DNA of 64,000 nt from Amyelois transitella (GCF_032362555.1 NC_083536.1:8928001-8992000); one strand, 5' to 3'. Positions 42,901-53,900 are shown, counted from the first letter of the stretch. Notes: generated by a model not told the origin, from the letters alone. Made by a program: numbers and translations.

Positions 42901-43342
42901 CAGAATAAATGCAGTGGAAATGAGAGCGTTAAGGAGTATGATGGGTGTGAAATTGAGTGACAGGATAAGGAACAGCGTGATAAGGGAATGTTGTGATGTG
43001 AAAGAAGATGTAGTTACAGGAATAGAAAAGGGTATGTTAAGATGGTTCGGTCATGTGGAGAGGATGAATGAAAGCAGGTTGACTAAGCAGATATACAAGG
43101 AGAGTGTGGAGGGAAAGGTCGGAGTGGGAAGACCTAGACGAACGTATCTTGATCAAATTAAGGACGTCCTGGTAAAGGGTCAGGTCCAAAGTACCCGAAA
43201 CCGCCGAGCTTGTATGAAGAGAGTTATGAATGTGGACGAAGCGAAAGAAGTATGCAGAGATCGTGGCAAGTGGAAAGAGGTAGTCTCTGCCTACCCCTCC
43301 GGGAAAGAGGCGTGATTTTATGTATGTATGTATGTATGTATG
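39921..43342 (+). mobile_element. RTE-clade retrotransposon, copy B (full length)
   Basis: The leader begins GCCGTGTGGTTCCCGG, preceded by a partial duplicate of itself. The ORF is intact and is followed after two bases by the (TATG)n tail. It differs from copy A at only a handful of residues, so both are recent. Confidence 0.9.
40214..43315 (+). CDS. RTE ORF2: AP endonuclease and reverse transcriptase (intact)
   Basis: 1033 residues with the same domain order and motifs as copy A (LGDFNGWVG, SDHLL, FVDLEKAYD, YADDQVIL). Differences seen include WRHRVRE for WWHRVRE, GVRQGCVATPW for CVASPW, and QVQSTRNR for QVKSTRNR. The first ten residues (MNLKKHINGG) are not conserved, again pointing to a downstream start at MRSAESRFATMN. 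It is a plausible source of mobilising enzyme for the RTE-like SINEs here. Confidence 0.92.
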   Translation: MNLKKHINGGDGVRTPSRLVPGGSGMRSAESRFATMNVRGGMKDKIEEVCQMMDERRLDVLCVNETKRKGCDATQHGPYTAYWSGISSTSRGCQGVGLILSARMAECVNEYECVSPRLLWIRLKVGITRIFVLGVYAPWDVGSRGTTSAKSENEEFWNSVREVLKVTKPNEKIIMLGDFNGWVGVKRDGYEKVLGAFGDEKVNDNGRSVLEICLEWDLFVSNSMFQHKEIHTYTRVEGILKSMIDFVIVDERLKNKVLDTRAYRGAGIDSDHLLVISRIRGIFNRWRHRVREQTSALERVKVENLQDMDVGKKYINRLKDEFEDLDEMSDIEDGWKELKERIVKVAVEVCGVSRRRKGKNHKNAWMSKDVQELVRLKKKAWLDLLAAKANLRMQEVIDEDVNEARKEYKKMKDLVKKAVIRKKEEYKEDFDKRLSEDFQSNLKVFWKSVRSARGNTITRELTRIRCQDGSVVKGEECVLKIWKDYFESLFEKKEGNKKDFCYSEEKENEMEGEIEMFEIVEALKSMKAGKAAGCDRVSVEMLKAGKGVVASQLYCLFNLCWRSGRVPKDWCKAVIVPLYKGKGSQLDCKNYRGISLLSVVGKLYAKVLINRVRNETDDKIWDAQAGFRKGMGCTDQVFSLRCIAEKFLAKSQKVYCTFVDLEKAYDRVERNELWSALSMHGVSSLLIRALKSLYEDSSACVRINGAHTEWFKIEKGVRQGCVATPWLFNLFMDSCLTDLKESKSGLRMNELLVKCLLYADDQVILASSAEELQEMVNCMHEALKEKGMKVNVSKTKTLVFEMEKEMTACNILIGGEKVEQVKEFVYLGSKFTSDGKYDSDIERRVNAGNMVNGALHAFMSSQKLSKKARLAVHRGVLVPTLMYGSESWVWQKKHESRINAVEMRALRSMMGVKLSDRIRNSVIRECCDVKEDVVTGIEKGMLRWFGHVERMNESRLTKQIYKESVEGKVGVGRPRRTYLDQIKDVLVKGQVQSTRNRRACMKRVMNVDEAKEVCRDRGKWKEVVSAYPSGKEA

Positions 43343-43873
43343 TAATTTTCTGATTTTTCTGCATTTGTTGTGACTTAACCGAATAGCTGTAGATTGTTTA
43401 TTAATTTCACATAGTGAGGTCTCACTTGTGAGATCAATTACTGAGTCTAAGAGAGGAGCGGAGGTAACTGAAATAATCTGGTCAAACATATTATTGACCT
43501 CTAAGGACTGCCGTGATTGTTCATAAAGCTCTATTCGTCTTCGTGCCTCTCCTAGCTCTTTTTCTAATTTAATATTATGTCTAAGGACATCTTCATAAGA
43601 ATCACTACATTGCTGGAAATATCCTAACTCTAACTTAAGCTGGTTTAACTGCTCAACTAAGTCATCACATTGTAATTTACTTTCTGTTAAACTTAAATTT
43701 AATTTTGTGTTACGATCAAGTAAACATTGAAATTCCTGTTCGTTCTGTTCCCTTTCCAAAAGTAATCTTTCCTTTTCTTCTCTCTCCGTTTTGAGGTTGA
43801 GAAGTGCTGTCTTCAGCTTGAGTTCAACTTGGCGAACAGTTACAGCACGGCTTGAGGTAGACATATTTAACAA
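43343..43873 (-). pseudogene. LINE ORF1, N-terminal coiled-coil part
   Basis: Begins MSTSSRAVTVRQVELKLK (Met at 43864; an upstream Met at 43873 is also in frame). It is a long heptad coiled coil (EREEKERLLLEREQ, KLNLSLTESKLQ, YEQSRQSLEVNN), ending SHNKCRKIRK at the insertion. Continues in frame at 38826. The coiled coil would mediate ORF1 trimer or multimer formation. Confidence 0.78.
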
Positions 43874-44344
43874 ATATGGGACTTATGTACAATACAAGGA
43901 ACAGGACGAATATAGTTTTTGATTTAAAAGTGCTTGTTAAGTTTATAAACCAACTTACCTAACCTTTCAAGATCTACCTACTTAATAAATATTAATTATT
44001 AATTATGGCTACCGTCTGGATGTGTGGCAACAGAAGAGTCTATAAAGTATACCTGATGGTGTACACTACGATAAACGATAGGATTAACTACAAAAACAGG
44101 CGAACTAACCTTTTTTTTACGTTATAAACCGGCAACTTCTTGACTACAACTTTCACCACAAATTACCCATACAAAACTATATATTTCTTAACAAAAAAAC
44201 ACTATAACACATTTATTATTATATTTACTTATTTAACATTTAAATTATAGTAAGTTTTAGTGCTTTTAAACATTTATTTCATTAAATTTATTGCGGAGCT
44301 ATAAAAATGACAAGAGAGCTCCAGTGTTGCCAGAGGCCAAAAAA
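43874..44344 (-). other. Probable 5' UTR of the SGNH-type LINE, and unassigned DNA
   Basis: No coding sequence. It lies upstream of the ORF1 start on the minus strand. An A13 run at about 44339-44351 marks the border with the next repeat. Confidence 0.4.
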
Positions 44345-44735
44345 AAAAAAAGGTTCAAGCCAAATCCGACTTTCGGCGCTATAAGTTACGGCACTGAATC
44401 CACTGCGGGTAACGTAACGTGTGTTCGCGGTTCTACAGAACAACGTCTATGGATAAACTGAAAAATTAAGATTTTTTTTTCTTCGTATTTTTCCAGGATA
44501 AAAAGTATCCTATTTTATGCCCAGGATAATAAGGTATAATTATACCAAGTTTCATCAAAATCGAACCGTTAGTTTTCACGTGATGCCTGAACATACAGAC
44601 AGACAGACAAAAATTTTTTTAATCACATATTTGTGTTTGGTATCGATCCAGTAACACCCCCTGCTATTTATTTTTTCAATATTTTCAATGTACAGAATTG
44701 ACCCTTCTACAGATTTATTATATGTATATAGAATA
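44345..44735. repeat. Dispersed lepidopteran repeat, copy 2
   Basis: Close to 34078-34460 throughout: GGTTCAAGCCAAATCC, GGTAACGTAACGTGTG, ATCAAAATCGAACCGTTAG, CAGACAGACAGACAAAA and ACACCCCCTGCTATTTATT. It is in the same orientation as copy 1. Confidence 0.75.
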
Positions 44736-45631
44736 GATGGCTCCGGGCAGCTTCTATTTAACGTATTGTTTCTCAATACACCGCTTTCAAATGACTCTAC
44801 TTCCGATAGGGGGCTGAAGGTGTTATGAAGGGGAATGTTTTGAGTTTCTCTTTGTGACGTCGACTCATCGACGGCGTGGCTATTGTGTTTGACGACTCCA
44901 TTTGCTGCGATTTTGGAGTACTTGTATTATTTTTAAGTTGATTTTACTCATTAGTACATATATTGCAGGACCACTATGATTTTCTCTCTTTGTCTATTAG
45001 ATTAAACAACTTTTCATTATTCGTGCATGCAAGATCATAACTTCATTTGCATTTTTGCGGCATTTGCACAAATATTTTTTTGTGTCATTGACATTTTGCT
45101 AGCTGTATGAATGGGAACACTTTTGCTTCTTACTATAATGTCAATAACATGTCACTGTCAACTTCTTCAATTCAATGTATCTGACTATGTATGTATATAT
45201 TAATTACTTATTCCTGTCAATTAGACAATCAATCAATGTCAATATAGATGTCAATGTCAAATATATATAAAATGTCAGATATTTATTTGTGGGTAGATTG
45301 GATTTGATTGAATATGTACTGTTATTGCTTTGTATTAATGTTCTTATTCCAAATCCAGTAATTTTTTTTTAAATTTAGCAGTGATCACTTCACAGTCCAA
45401 TATTTATTTTTTTCTACTAGTTCTAATTTCTAAGTTCTAAGTTCTAGTTCTAATTTAGTGGTTTATTTACAAATGTTTATATTTTCATACCGTGAGACAG
45501 GCTGAACAGGTTATAATTTTCATTTTTCCAACACAACATAGGCAAGTTATTATTAAATTTCCTTAATATTTACTAGGACCACGAACAATACGTCTTATCT
45601 ATTTGACAACCGGAACCGGAACCCACTGAAC
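44736..45631. other. No recognisable gene or element
   Basis: AT-rich, with short direct duplications such as TTCTAAGTTCTAAGTTCTAG near 45424. It could be unique intergenic DNA or an unrecognised repeat. Confidence 0.4.
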
Positions 45632-45644
45632 AACCCGTATTTTG

Positions 45645-46171
45645 ACTTACTTGATTTAAGGTCCTATGTCCTCTAGCTGGGGCAGAGGGCATCCACAGTG
45701 CGTCGCCATCCCGCTCGGTCTTGAGCTTCGCGTTTTATTTCGCTCCAAGTCTTCCCAACCTACCTCGGTAGCGTAGTGTCGGAAACTGGAGGGACCGAAG
45801 AGGACATCCCTTCGAGAATCGCCAAGGCAAGAGCAACCTTCGCACAGCTCCGTCCTGTATGGCAATCACGGAAACTGACTAGGAGAGGTAAGCTCAAAAT
45901 ATTCCGGTCCAATGTGAAAACCGTTTTGCTGTATGGGTGTGAGACGTGGAAGGTCACTAAAGACATCTCGCACCGTCTCCAAGTCGTCATTAACCGCTGT
46001 CTTCGCCGTATTCTCGGTGTTTACTGGCCTGAAAAAATCTCCAACGTAGACCTGTGGGAACACTGCGGTGAGACTCCGATCGACCAGCAGATCAAACGCC
46101 GCAAATGGAACTGGATCGGCCACACGCTCCGAAGGGACCCCGAACACATACCGAGGCAAGCCCTAGACTGG
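45645..46171 (-). mobile_element. Short LINE insertion with internal 5' inversion
   Basis: Flanked by the 13 bp duplication AACCCGTATTTTG (45632-45644 and 46172-46184). The left 45650-45770 encodes on the minus strand the LINE C-terminus (TWSEIKREAQDRAGWRR, VDALCPS and a stop). The right 45776-46171 encodes on the plus strand the segment that normally precedes it (RGKLKIFRSNVKTVLLYGCE, NRCLRRILGVYWPEK, RRDPEHIPRQALDWNP). Opposite orientation of adjacent parts inside one target duplication is the twin-priming signature. The LINE clade was not settled. Confidence 0.85.
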
Positions 46172-46195
46172 AACCCGTATTTTGGTCTAACTTAA

Positions 46196-46284
46196 AAGAT
46201 AGGAAAGTTATTATCACTTATGAGATAGGAAAGAAAAGACTTAAAAGATAGGAAAGTTATTCTTACTTATATCGTACAACGAAT
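46196..46284. repeat. Short duplicated motif before the next LINE
   Basis: TTAAAAGATAGGAAAGTTAT occurs at about 46192-46211 and again at about 46240-46259, separated by a related GAGATAGGAAAG. It is a local tandem-like duplication. Confidence 0.6.
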
Positions 46285-46289
46285 AAAAT

Positions 46290-47678
46290 ATCCATAAAGG
46301 TGGAGATGTTGATGACGTTAATAACTATAGACCGATCTCAGTAATTACGGTTTTAGCAAAAATCTTAGAAAAAATATTAAACGGTAGACTTATAAATTAT
46401 TTGAACAAATACAAAATTTTATCTAATTCACAATTCGGATTTAGGAATGGAGTCTCAACTGAAGACGCTGTCTCATCTCTCACCTCGACCGTTACCAAGA
46501 ATTTAGATAATGGTGTCAAAAGCATATCTTGCTTTTTAGATTTAAAAAAAGCATTTGATACAGTATCTGTATCAATTCTTCTGCAAAAGTTAGAAAAGAT
46601 CGGTATAAGAGGGAAACAGCAGTCTTTATTTAGGGATTACCTGTCTGGAAGAACCCAAAGAGTGAAACTCGGTGGTGGTATCATCAGTGACAGCACAGAG
46701 GTAACTTGCGGCGTACCACAGGGAAGTGTATTAGGTCCTACACTTTTCCTTGTTTACATAAATGACCTGTGTAATATGTCACTTAAAGATGGTACAATCT
46801 TTACATACGCCGATGATACCGCTATCGTGTTTACTGGCTCAACGTGGAATGATGCCCTAGTAAATGCGGAGGAGGGTCTGACTAAGGTAGCCGTTTGGTT
46901 AAAACTTAATCTACTTACTCTGAATACTAGTAAAACTAATTACCTTTGCCACTTTATTAGTAGTAAAACGCGACCACCTGTTAACTTTAGTTTAAAAATC
47001 CACACATGTGATAATTTAGTAAACACAAACTGTATCTGCCCTACTATAACTAGAGTTACACAAACAAAATATTTAGGTATCATTGTAGATGAACGTCTGT
47101 CTTGGTATCCTCAAATTGAACAAGTGACTGCTAGGATCCGAAAGTTTGTTTGGATATTCAAGACACTTCGGCATATTGCATCAAAATTAATTTTGAATAA
47201 CATTTATGTGGCACTTGTTCAATCTGTGATAACATACTGTATTCGAGTCTGGGGTGGTGCACTAAAGACACGTTTTCTTGAAGCTGAAAGGGCACAAAGA
47301 ACATTACTAAAAGTCATGTATTTTAAAAAACGTCTTTGTCCAACAACTGATTTGTACGTATATAGTGATCTCCTCTCGGTTCGAAAGTTATATATATTAA
47401 AACTAATATTAAATAAACACAAAACCCTACCCTTTACTAGTGATGTTGCTGGGAGAGGAAGAAGAAGGAAAACAGCAGTCGCTACCATCCTCCCAGTGAA
47501 TACTCAATTCGCTGCGTCGCAGTTAGAGTCTCGAGCTGCTATTATTTACAATAAAATAAATAAAAATATCTACATTTATAACAAATCATACGTTGAGTGT
47601 AAGTCAATGTTATTATCATGGCTAAAAGATAAAACTTATGACGAACTTGAGGCGTTTATCAGCACCTCCTCTATATAG
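46290..47678 (+). pseudogene. LINE reverse transcriptase, truncated but uninterrupted
   Basis: About 462 residues with VNNYRPISVITVLAKILE, SQFGFRNGVSTEDAV, CFLDLKKAFDTVS (first Asp), CGVPQGSVLGPTLFLVY, FTYADDTAIVF (YADD), LGIIVDERLSWYPQ and a C-terminal AERAQRTLLKVM segment, to a stop at 47678. No frameshift was seen. The endonuclease and ORF1 are missing through 5' truncation, so it is dead on arrival but young. Confidence 0.85.
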
Positions 47679-47990
47679 CATTATATACTTTTTATATTTA
47701 TTACACCTTAATATTATTATCTATTATTATAATCTATCTTATCTGTTTGTATTTATTTACGTTGTTAATATTTGATTTATATGTAATTATTTATTTATTA
47801 TATTTTTAGAATACTTTACACCCTTCTTTTATTGTAAATTCGTGTACTTAGGTTCACTAATTATAAAATACTTAGATATTAGAGAGCGGTGTCGCCTGGC
47901 ACAAGCATATCTTGCTTAAAAGGTGGCACCCACAACTAGCAAAATTGTGAACATTGAGTTACCCAATAAACATTTTTATTTTTTTTTTTT
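46290..47990 (+). mobile_element. CR1/Jockey-group LINE (Daphne-like), 5' truncated, plus strand
   Basis: Starts inside the reverse transcriptase fingers (IHKGGDVDDVNNYRPISV) and ends with AATAAACATTTTT and a long T/A run around 47985. The coding part is open for its whole length. It is a relative of the minus-strand LINEs at 2927 and 53965. Confidence 0.85.
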
Positions 47991-48009
47991 TTTTTTTTAT
48001 TTTATAAAA

Positions 48010-48310
48010 TGTATTCAAATTAAAAAATGTTTATATTATTATAGGATACTTCATATCGCTTAATAATTGTCAAAACGTTTGGTTTCACAACATTGGTTGA
48101 CGTCAAATAAATTACTTAAAACTAAGTTTACTGCCGCTTCCAAGGTCCTTGTCAGTACAGAATAAGCGGTTACAACTGCACTGCAGCATTTCCTTCAACA
48201 ACGTCAACTTCACAAATATCCAAACTTAGAATAGAATGTGGACGAAAGAATACATTGTTCAGATTTATATATTTATATGAGATTTTAATAATAAAAATAA
48301 AATATATAAT
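48010..48310 (-). repeat. 3'-end fragment of the SGNH-type LINE family
   Basis: Aligns with 34960-35200: both contain TTGACGTCA, a TACCGCTTCCAA or TGCCGCTTCCAA motif, CACTGCAGCATTT and GTGGACGAA. It is the 3' UTR only, no coding. Its right edge is adjacent to the TA target of mariner copy 3. Confidence 0.65.
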
Positions 48311-48325
48311 AAAAAAAAATATATA

Positions 48326-49646
48326 CATTCAGTCAGAAAAGTATCGGGAATGGATTATTTATTTATGGTTCCAAATTCAAATTTTTGTTTTTTTTTGTTG
48401 TTGTTAGATTGGCACAACTGTTTTCCATTTTGGCGCGGAGTTTGAGTTGCATCTGTTGTTTACATAAAATACAGTGCTATTTTTAGTTATATCATATCTA
48501 GTGTGTATTGCTAATTTCATAATGGATAAAAACATCGAACAAAGAGTTTGTCTTAAATTTTGCATTGCCAATAGAATATCGTGTTCGGAGTCACTGAAAA
48601 TGTTACAGAAGGCTTACGGTGAATCGACTTTATCAAAAACTCGTGCTTATGAGTGGTACAAAGCGCACAAAAGCGGTCGAGATGTAATGGAAGATTTGCC
48701 TCGCTCTGGTAGGCCATCAACGTCTGCAACTGAAGTTAACATCGCAAAAGTGAAGGAAATAGTGACTGAAAATCCTCATTCAACTTTGAGAGAGATAGCC
48801 ACCGAACATTCTGTATCTCACGAGTCGATCCGTACCATTTTAACTAATAATTTGGGTATGAAACATGTTGCCGCTCGGCTAGTCCCAAAAGACCTGAATT
48901 TTTTTCAAAAACTCAATCGCATGAGAGTCGCTGAGGACATGCTAGAACGAGTCAATTCCGACCCAACATTCATGAAACGCATTGTTACTGGTGACGAGAC
49001 GTGGGTTTACGAGTTTGACATGCAAACTAGTCAACAAGCTTCGGAGTGGCGCCTTCAACTAAACCGAAACCGAAAAAACCACGCCAAAGTCGTTCAAAAG
49101 TCAAAGTCATGTTGACTGTTTTCTTTGACTATCGCGGTGTTGTGCACTCGGAATTCTTGCCGGAAGGTCAAACGGTAAATAAGGAATATTATTTGAGTGT
49201 TATGCGGCGTTTAAGAGAGCAAATCCGACGAAAAAGGCCAGATTTGTGGAAAGAAAAATCTTGGATTTTGCACCATGATAATGCACCTTCGCACAAGGCC
49301 ATCATTGTGCACGAATTTTTAACCAAACACTCAACAAATACCATCGAGCAACCACCATATTCACCAGATATGGCTCCAGCCGACTTTTTTCTTTTTCCTA
49401 AACTCAAATTACCACTTCGTGGCACCCGTTTTCAATCGGTAGAAGACATAAAAGAGAATTCGCGGCGAGAACTGACCTCAATTCCGGAAACAGCGTTTAA
49501 AAAATGTTTTGATGATTGGATTATTCGTTGGCGTAAGTGTATCGTTTCTAAAGGAGCATATTTTGAAGGTGATAAAATAAATTTGGATGAATAACAAACA
49601 GTTTGTGTATTATTGATCTTTTCCTGCTACTTTCTTGACAGAGTAG
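48326..49646 (+). mobile_element. mariner DD34D transposon, copy 3
   Basis: 1321 bp with TA at 48324-48325 and 49647-49648 and the same terminal repeats as copies 1 and 2. Confidence 0.93.
48522..49594 (+). pseudogene. mariner transposase with a one-base deletion
   Basis: Same protein as the other copies, but one C is lost at about 49057 (GCGCCTTCAACT instead of GCGCCTTCCAACT). The frame shifts between SEWRL and TKPKPKKPRQ. The catalytic Asp residues after the break (HHDNAPSH, APAD) are intact in the shifted frame. Other changes are YKAHKSG and IVHEFLT. It is a single-lesion, recently dead copy. Confidence 0.92.
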
Positions 49647-49759
49647 TATGTATAATATATATATATACATATATTTTTATGGATTGCCAATTTTAAATAG
49701 ATTTATGTATGCTCGCGTTTATAATTGCAGTCATAGTTCGCAAAACTTTATAGCTTGCA

Positions 49760-50460
49760 GTCACCGCTGTCATTCACACACACATTTACACAAATAACAC
49801 AATAAACAACAAGCGGTGAAGCGTTGGGTAACGCGCCATCAAGAAGAGGGTAGTGTAAAAAGTCGACTGCGCAGCGGCCGTCGTCCGCCGACACAGCACA
49901 GCGACACGCGACACAGCAAAGATCCATGGTGGAACAAAACGAAAATAATGGCTTCATACCGACCAGAACATTTGCAGAACAGTTCGACACTTCAGTGGTT
50001 GTTCGCTTCACTGTTCGTCGAGTTTGCAACGTGAGGGACTACACCACAGACTGCCAGCAAGAAAGCCGTATTTATCCGAAATAAATAAGCAAAAACGTTT
50101 AGAATTTGCTCGGCAGTATTTGGATTTTGACTGGCAAAAAGCGATATTTACGGACGAAAAGTTCGTTTATGTCATCGCAACTTATGGTGAAGAAATGCAA
50201 CTCGGTATGAAGAAAAACATATTGTGCCAAATATGGAGTCTGGACGCATATCTGTAAATATGTGGGGCTGGATGAGTGCTGCTGGACCTGGGGAACAGGT
50301 GTGGATAGTAGGACGTGCTTCAACTGCTCATTTTGTGCAAGTGCTGGAAGAAACCATGTTACCAACTGTGCGGTGTATTTATCCGATTGATGATATGCAT
50401 CGAGTCCATATAGTGCGTGAAAGGTTCTGCCAATTTATATTAAAAGTACTAATTACTTAG
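49760..50460 (+). pseudogene. Tc1-like transposase relic
   Basis: Pieces in several frames read KRWVTRHQEEGSVKSR (DNA-binding linker), KQKRLEFARQYLDFDW, FTDEKFVYV (first catalytic Asp) and GRISVNMWGWMSAAGP, then VLEETMLPTVRCIYP. The second and third catalytic motifs are missing; the reading ends in FCQFILKV. Tc1-type elements move by cut and paste at TA. The terminal repeats were not found, and 50461-50773 beyond it holds nothing recognised. Confidence 0.7.
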
Positions 50461-50773
50461 ATATTTTAAGGACAGCTTCAATATCTTTTCTTTATGAAAA
50501 TGAGTACTTAAGCTGTAACCTTAATAACAAGAGATAAGTGGATAATACAATTAGTGTAATATACTGTATGTATAGCTTTATATAATCATCAATATGTAAA
50601 AAAAACTAAAAGTAAACTGTTTCAATAAAATTTACTTATTTTAATTATTGAATGTTTTATTTTGCTCCCTCTTGTTAAATATTTCTTGCTAATTTCCGTG
50701 TTTGAAGACACAGGTATTGTAATTCTTAGATATCAGGTAGTTAATTAGTCAGTCAGTTACTTAGTTCAAATGG

Positions 50774-50939
50774 TGATGAAAACTGTTATTGATATGTAGT
50801 TATTAGCTGATAATCTAGGGAGATAAAATAAAATACGGAGCAATGAACAATGATCAAGTATAATGTAATGTAACACAGAGTAAAAAAAATAAACAGTGGC
50901 GACATCTACGATAGGTTTTCATATATCGCGTTCGCAACA
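50774..50939 (-). repeat. 3' LTR of the copia element
   Basis: 166 bp; the minus strand begins TGTTGCGAACGCGATA and ends TTTTCATCA. A purine tract (AAGGGAGGATG on the minus strand) precedes it at about 50965-50975. Confidence 0.78.
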
Positions 50940-50944
50940 TTGTC

Positions 50945-53900
50945 TGCGTTCATACATAATTACAACATCCTCCCTTGAACGCAGACCCATGCCGACGAGG
51001 AACTGATGATGCTTCGGCTTGGCCAGGGCTTTGGTCAGGCAGTCGGCAAGCATCGATCTTGTAGGTATATACCTACAAGTTCGATGTTTACTCAATGTGA
51101 AGGTCACCAGACTTGACCTTGTCTCGTATGTAGTGGTGGCGTACATCTATGTGCTTACTACGGGCGTGATACCTGAACAGAATTACCTGAAAGTTTAATT
51201 GCACTTTGATTATCACAGAACAGGGTTATGAAGGGAGCCTTAGTTGTAGGCCACAATTCACAATGTAGCTGTCTCAGCCATAAAGCTTCAGAGTGAGTGC
51301 CATGTACTCCGCTTCCGTGGTCGATAGGGCAATGGTTTGTTGCTTTTTGGAGTCCCATAATATTGCACCATCTTGAAGCATAAAAACATATCCTGTGCAG
51401 GATCTTCTGTCTTCGGTACAAAATGCCCAATCAGAATCACAGTATCCTGTAATCTCTTGATTCCCATTTATTTTGAATGCTAACACAAGGTCTTTTGTAC
51501 GCTGCAAATATATAAGGATTCTTATTACAGTAGTCCAGTGTTCTGATGTTGGATTTTGTTATAGCGACTTAATCTGTTCACTGCATAGCATATATCTGGC
51601 CGCGTTCCTTGTGAAATGTATAATAGACACCCTATTGCTTCTTGGTAAGGAATTTCACTCAATATATTTTTTCTGAGGCCTTCGAGAATTTAAGATCAGT
51701 TTCCATTGGCGTATCCACTGATTTGCAATTCTCCATTCCAAATCGTTTCAATACAGTTTCTATATATTTTGATTGATCTATGTAAATTCCTTTAGTATCA
51801 TAACTTATTCGTAGACCTATGTAATAGGTAGCTTTTTCACACTCCATTGCATTTCTCCACTCTGCATTTTATCTATCTAAGGCTTCTTTTACAGTCTGTG
51901 GATCGTGCAGTAAATGATCATGACAAAGTATGACATGAAATGATCATGACATATACATACATGACAAAGTCATTGTATTTTGACACAGATAGGCATTTTC
52001 CCATTCTTTCTAGGCCGCAAGTTTCGAGTGGCAGGGGGCTGAGGGCTCAGAGCTTGCTCAGCAGTATAATCTTCATCATTAGTATCATCTTCACTGATTT
52101 GTAAACTTTCATTTTCCTTGACTGTACTGATGCTTTTATATGAACTCGTGTCACTGTCAGAGTCTTCAAGGTTTTCATTTCTACTTTCATCCTGTGAGCT
52201 TTTTAATGGCACTAGGGTAAAATCCCTCTTTATATTTTCTTCAAGAAATATTACAACTCGACTACGGACAATTTTTCCTTCTTTTTTATCATATAATCTA
52301 TATCCTTTCGATTCTTGGCAGTAACCAACAAAAGTAAGCTGTTTTGATTGATCATCATCACTGGACAACCAAAAACTCTCATATGTTGTAGGTTAGGCTT
52401 GACACCTGTCCACATCTCTTCAGGTGATTTATAATTTATAGATTTAGTTGGCAAGCGGTTTATCACACAAGCAGCAGAAGAAACTGCTTCTGCCCAAAAT
52501 TTTTAGGAAGTTCAGCATCTATGAGCATGCATCTAGCGCGCTGAACTAGGGTTCTGTTCATGCGCTCACTCATCCCGTTTTGCTCTGGACTGTATGGTAA
52601 AGTGAATTGTCTCTTGATTCCAGATTCTTTGCAGAATTTATCAAAAGCTTCATTAACATACTCCTTACCATTATATCATTTCTTAGTACTTACATTTTTA
52701 GCTGTAGTTGATTTTCTGCAAGTTTTTAAATTCTTTAAAATATTCAAATACTTGAGACTTTGATTGCATAAAATAAACAAATACTTTTCTTGAATAATCA
52801 TCAATGAATGTGATATAATATCTGGCACCACCCAGTGACTTCTTCTCCATGGGACCGCATACATCTGAATGTATTGTCTCTAGAAGACCGGAAGCCCTCG
52901 TACCAACATTCTTGAAAGGTTGCCTTGTTTACTTACCTTGTATACAAGTATTGAAGGTCACATATCTATGATTCATGTCTAAGTCTACACCACCAGCTGA
53001 ATCTTTAAGTTTTTGAAGACTCTGGTAGTTAAGATGACCCAATCTCTGATGCCATATATGAGTTGACGATAACAGTTCTAGTGTGTCATTATTTATCACA
53101 TATAATCCATTTTGTATATATCCTGTCATGACAAGCTTTGAGTTCCGGTATATTTTGCAGCTATTTTCATCAAATTTCACATTGCAATTATTCTTAGTGA
53201 TTTGGTGCATTGATAGTAAATTAACTACCAAATCTGGAACATATAACACATTATTTGCCTGTACTGTGCCATTCAGCCTTTTTCTCTGTGCACCATAGCT
53301 TTGTATATTTACCTATCCTCAGCCCTTTACTGGTAATGTTTTGTTATCCGCAACAGTGATGTTTGTTTATCATAGCAGATTCAAAATCATAAATTAAGTT
53401 TTTATTATTGGTCATATGCTGTGCAGCACCCGAATCGAGATACCAACAGCCTCTCTCCTGAACAGGGGCTGCGGAGAATGCAGGCACAAAACCAGAGGTT
53501 CCATCTGACTTATCATTTGACTTACTTGAGTTGTTATTATGATTTAAACCTCGGTTTGAATGACAGTATTTAGCTATATGACCATGTTTGTTGCACTTAA
53601 AACAACGCGGGCCTTTACTACTTTTGTGGTACTGTGAATAAAAAGCTGCAGAATCCTTTTCATCTTTGACATCTTGCAGAATTTTAGTTTTTAACAAATC
53701 TGTACTTATCTTCTTACCTGAGCTTTCCATGGCCATTATCATGGATTTGTATGATTCTGGTAGCCCTGCCAGAAGAAGCATACCCAACCACTCAATATCA
53801 ACATGAAACCCAATATTTCTGAGCTTGCGTGCGCAAGTAATAATTATATTTACATAATTTTCTACATTTCCACAACCTTCTAGATGTAGTGATGTAGTGA

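Larger units (their letters stand above)
38827..43342 (+). mobile_element. 4.5 kb retro-insertion: host MON2 exon plus complete RTE (5' transduction)
   Basis: Flanked by a 14 bp duplication TAATTTTCTGATTT (38813-38826 and 43343-43356). It contains 12 bases of intron end with a splice acceptor, the MON2 last exon, its downstream DNA, and RTE copy B ending in its (TATG)n tail. The surrounding LINE ORF1 reads straight across when the unit is removed (KIRKLNKII). The simplest reading is that one transcript from the MON2 intron through a downstream RTE was reverse transcribed and inserted here. Confidence 0.75.
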
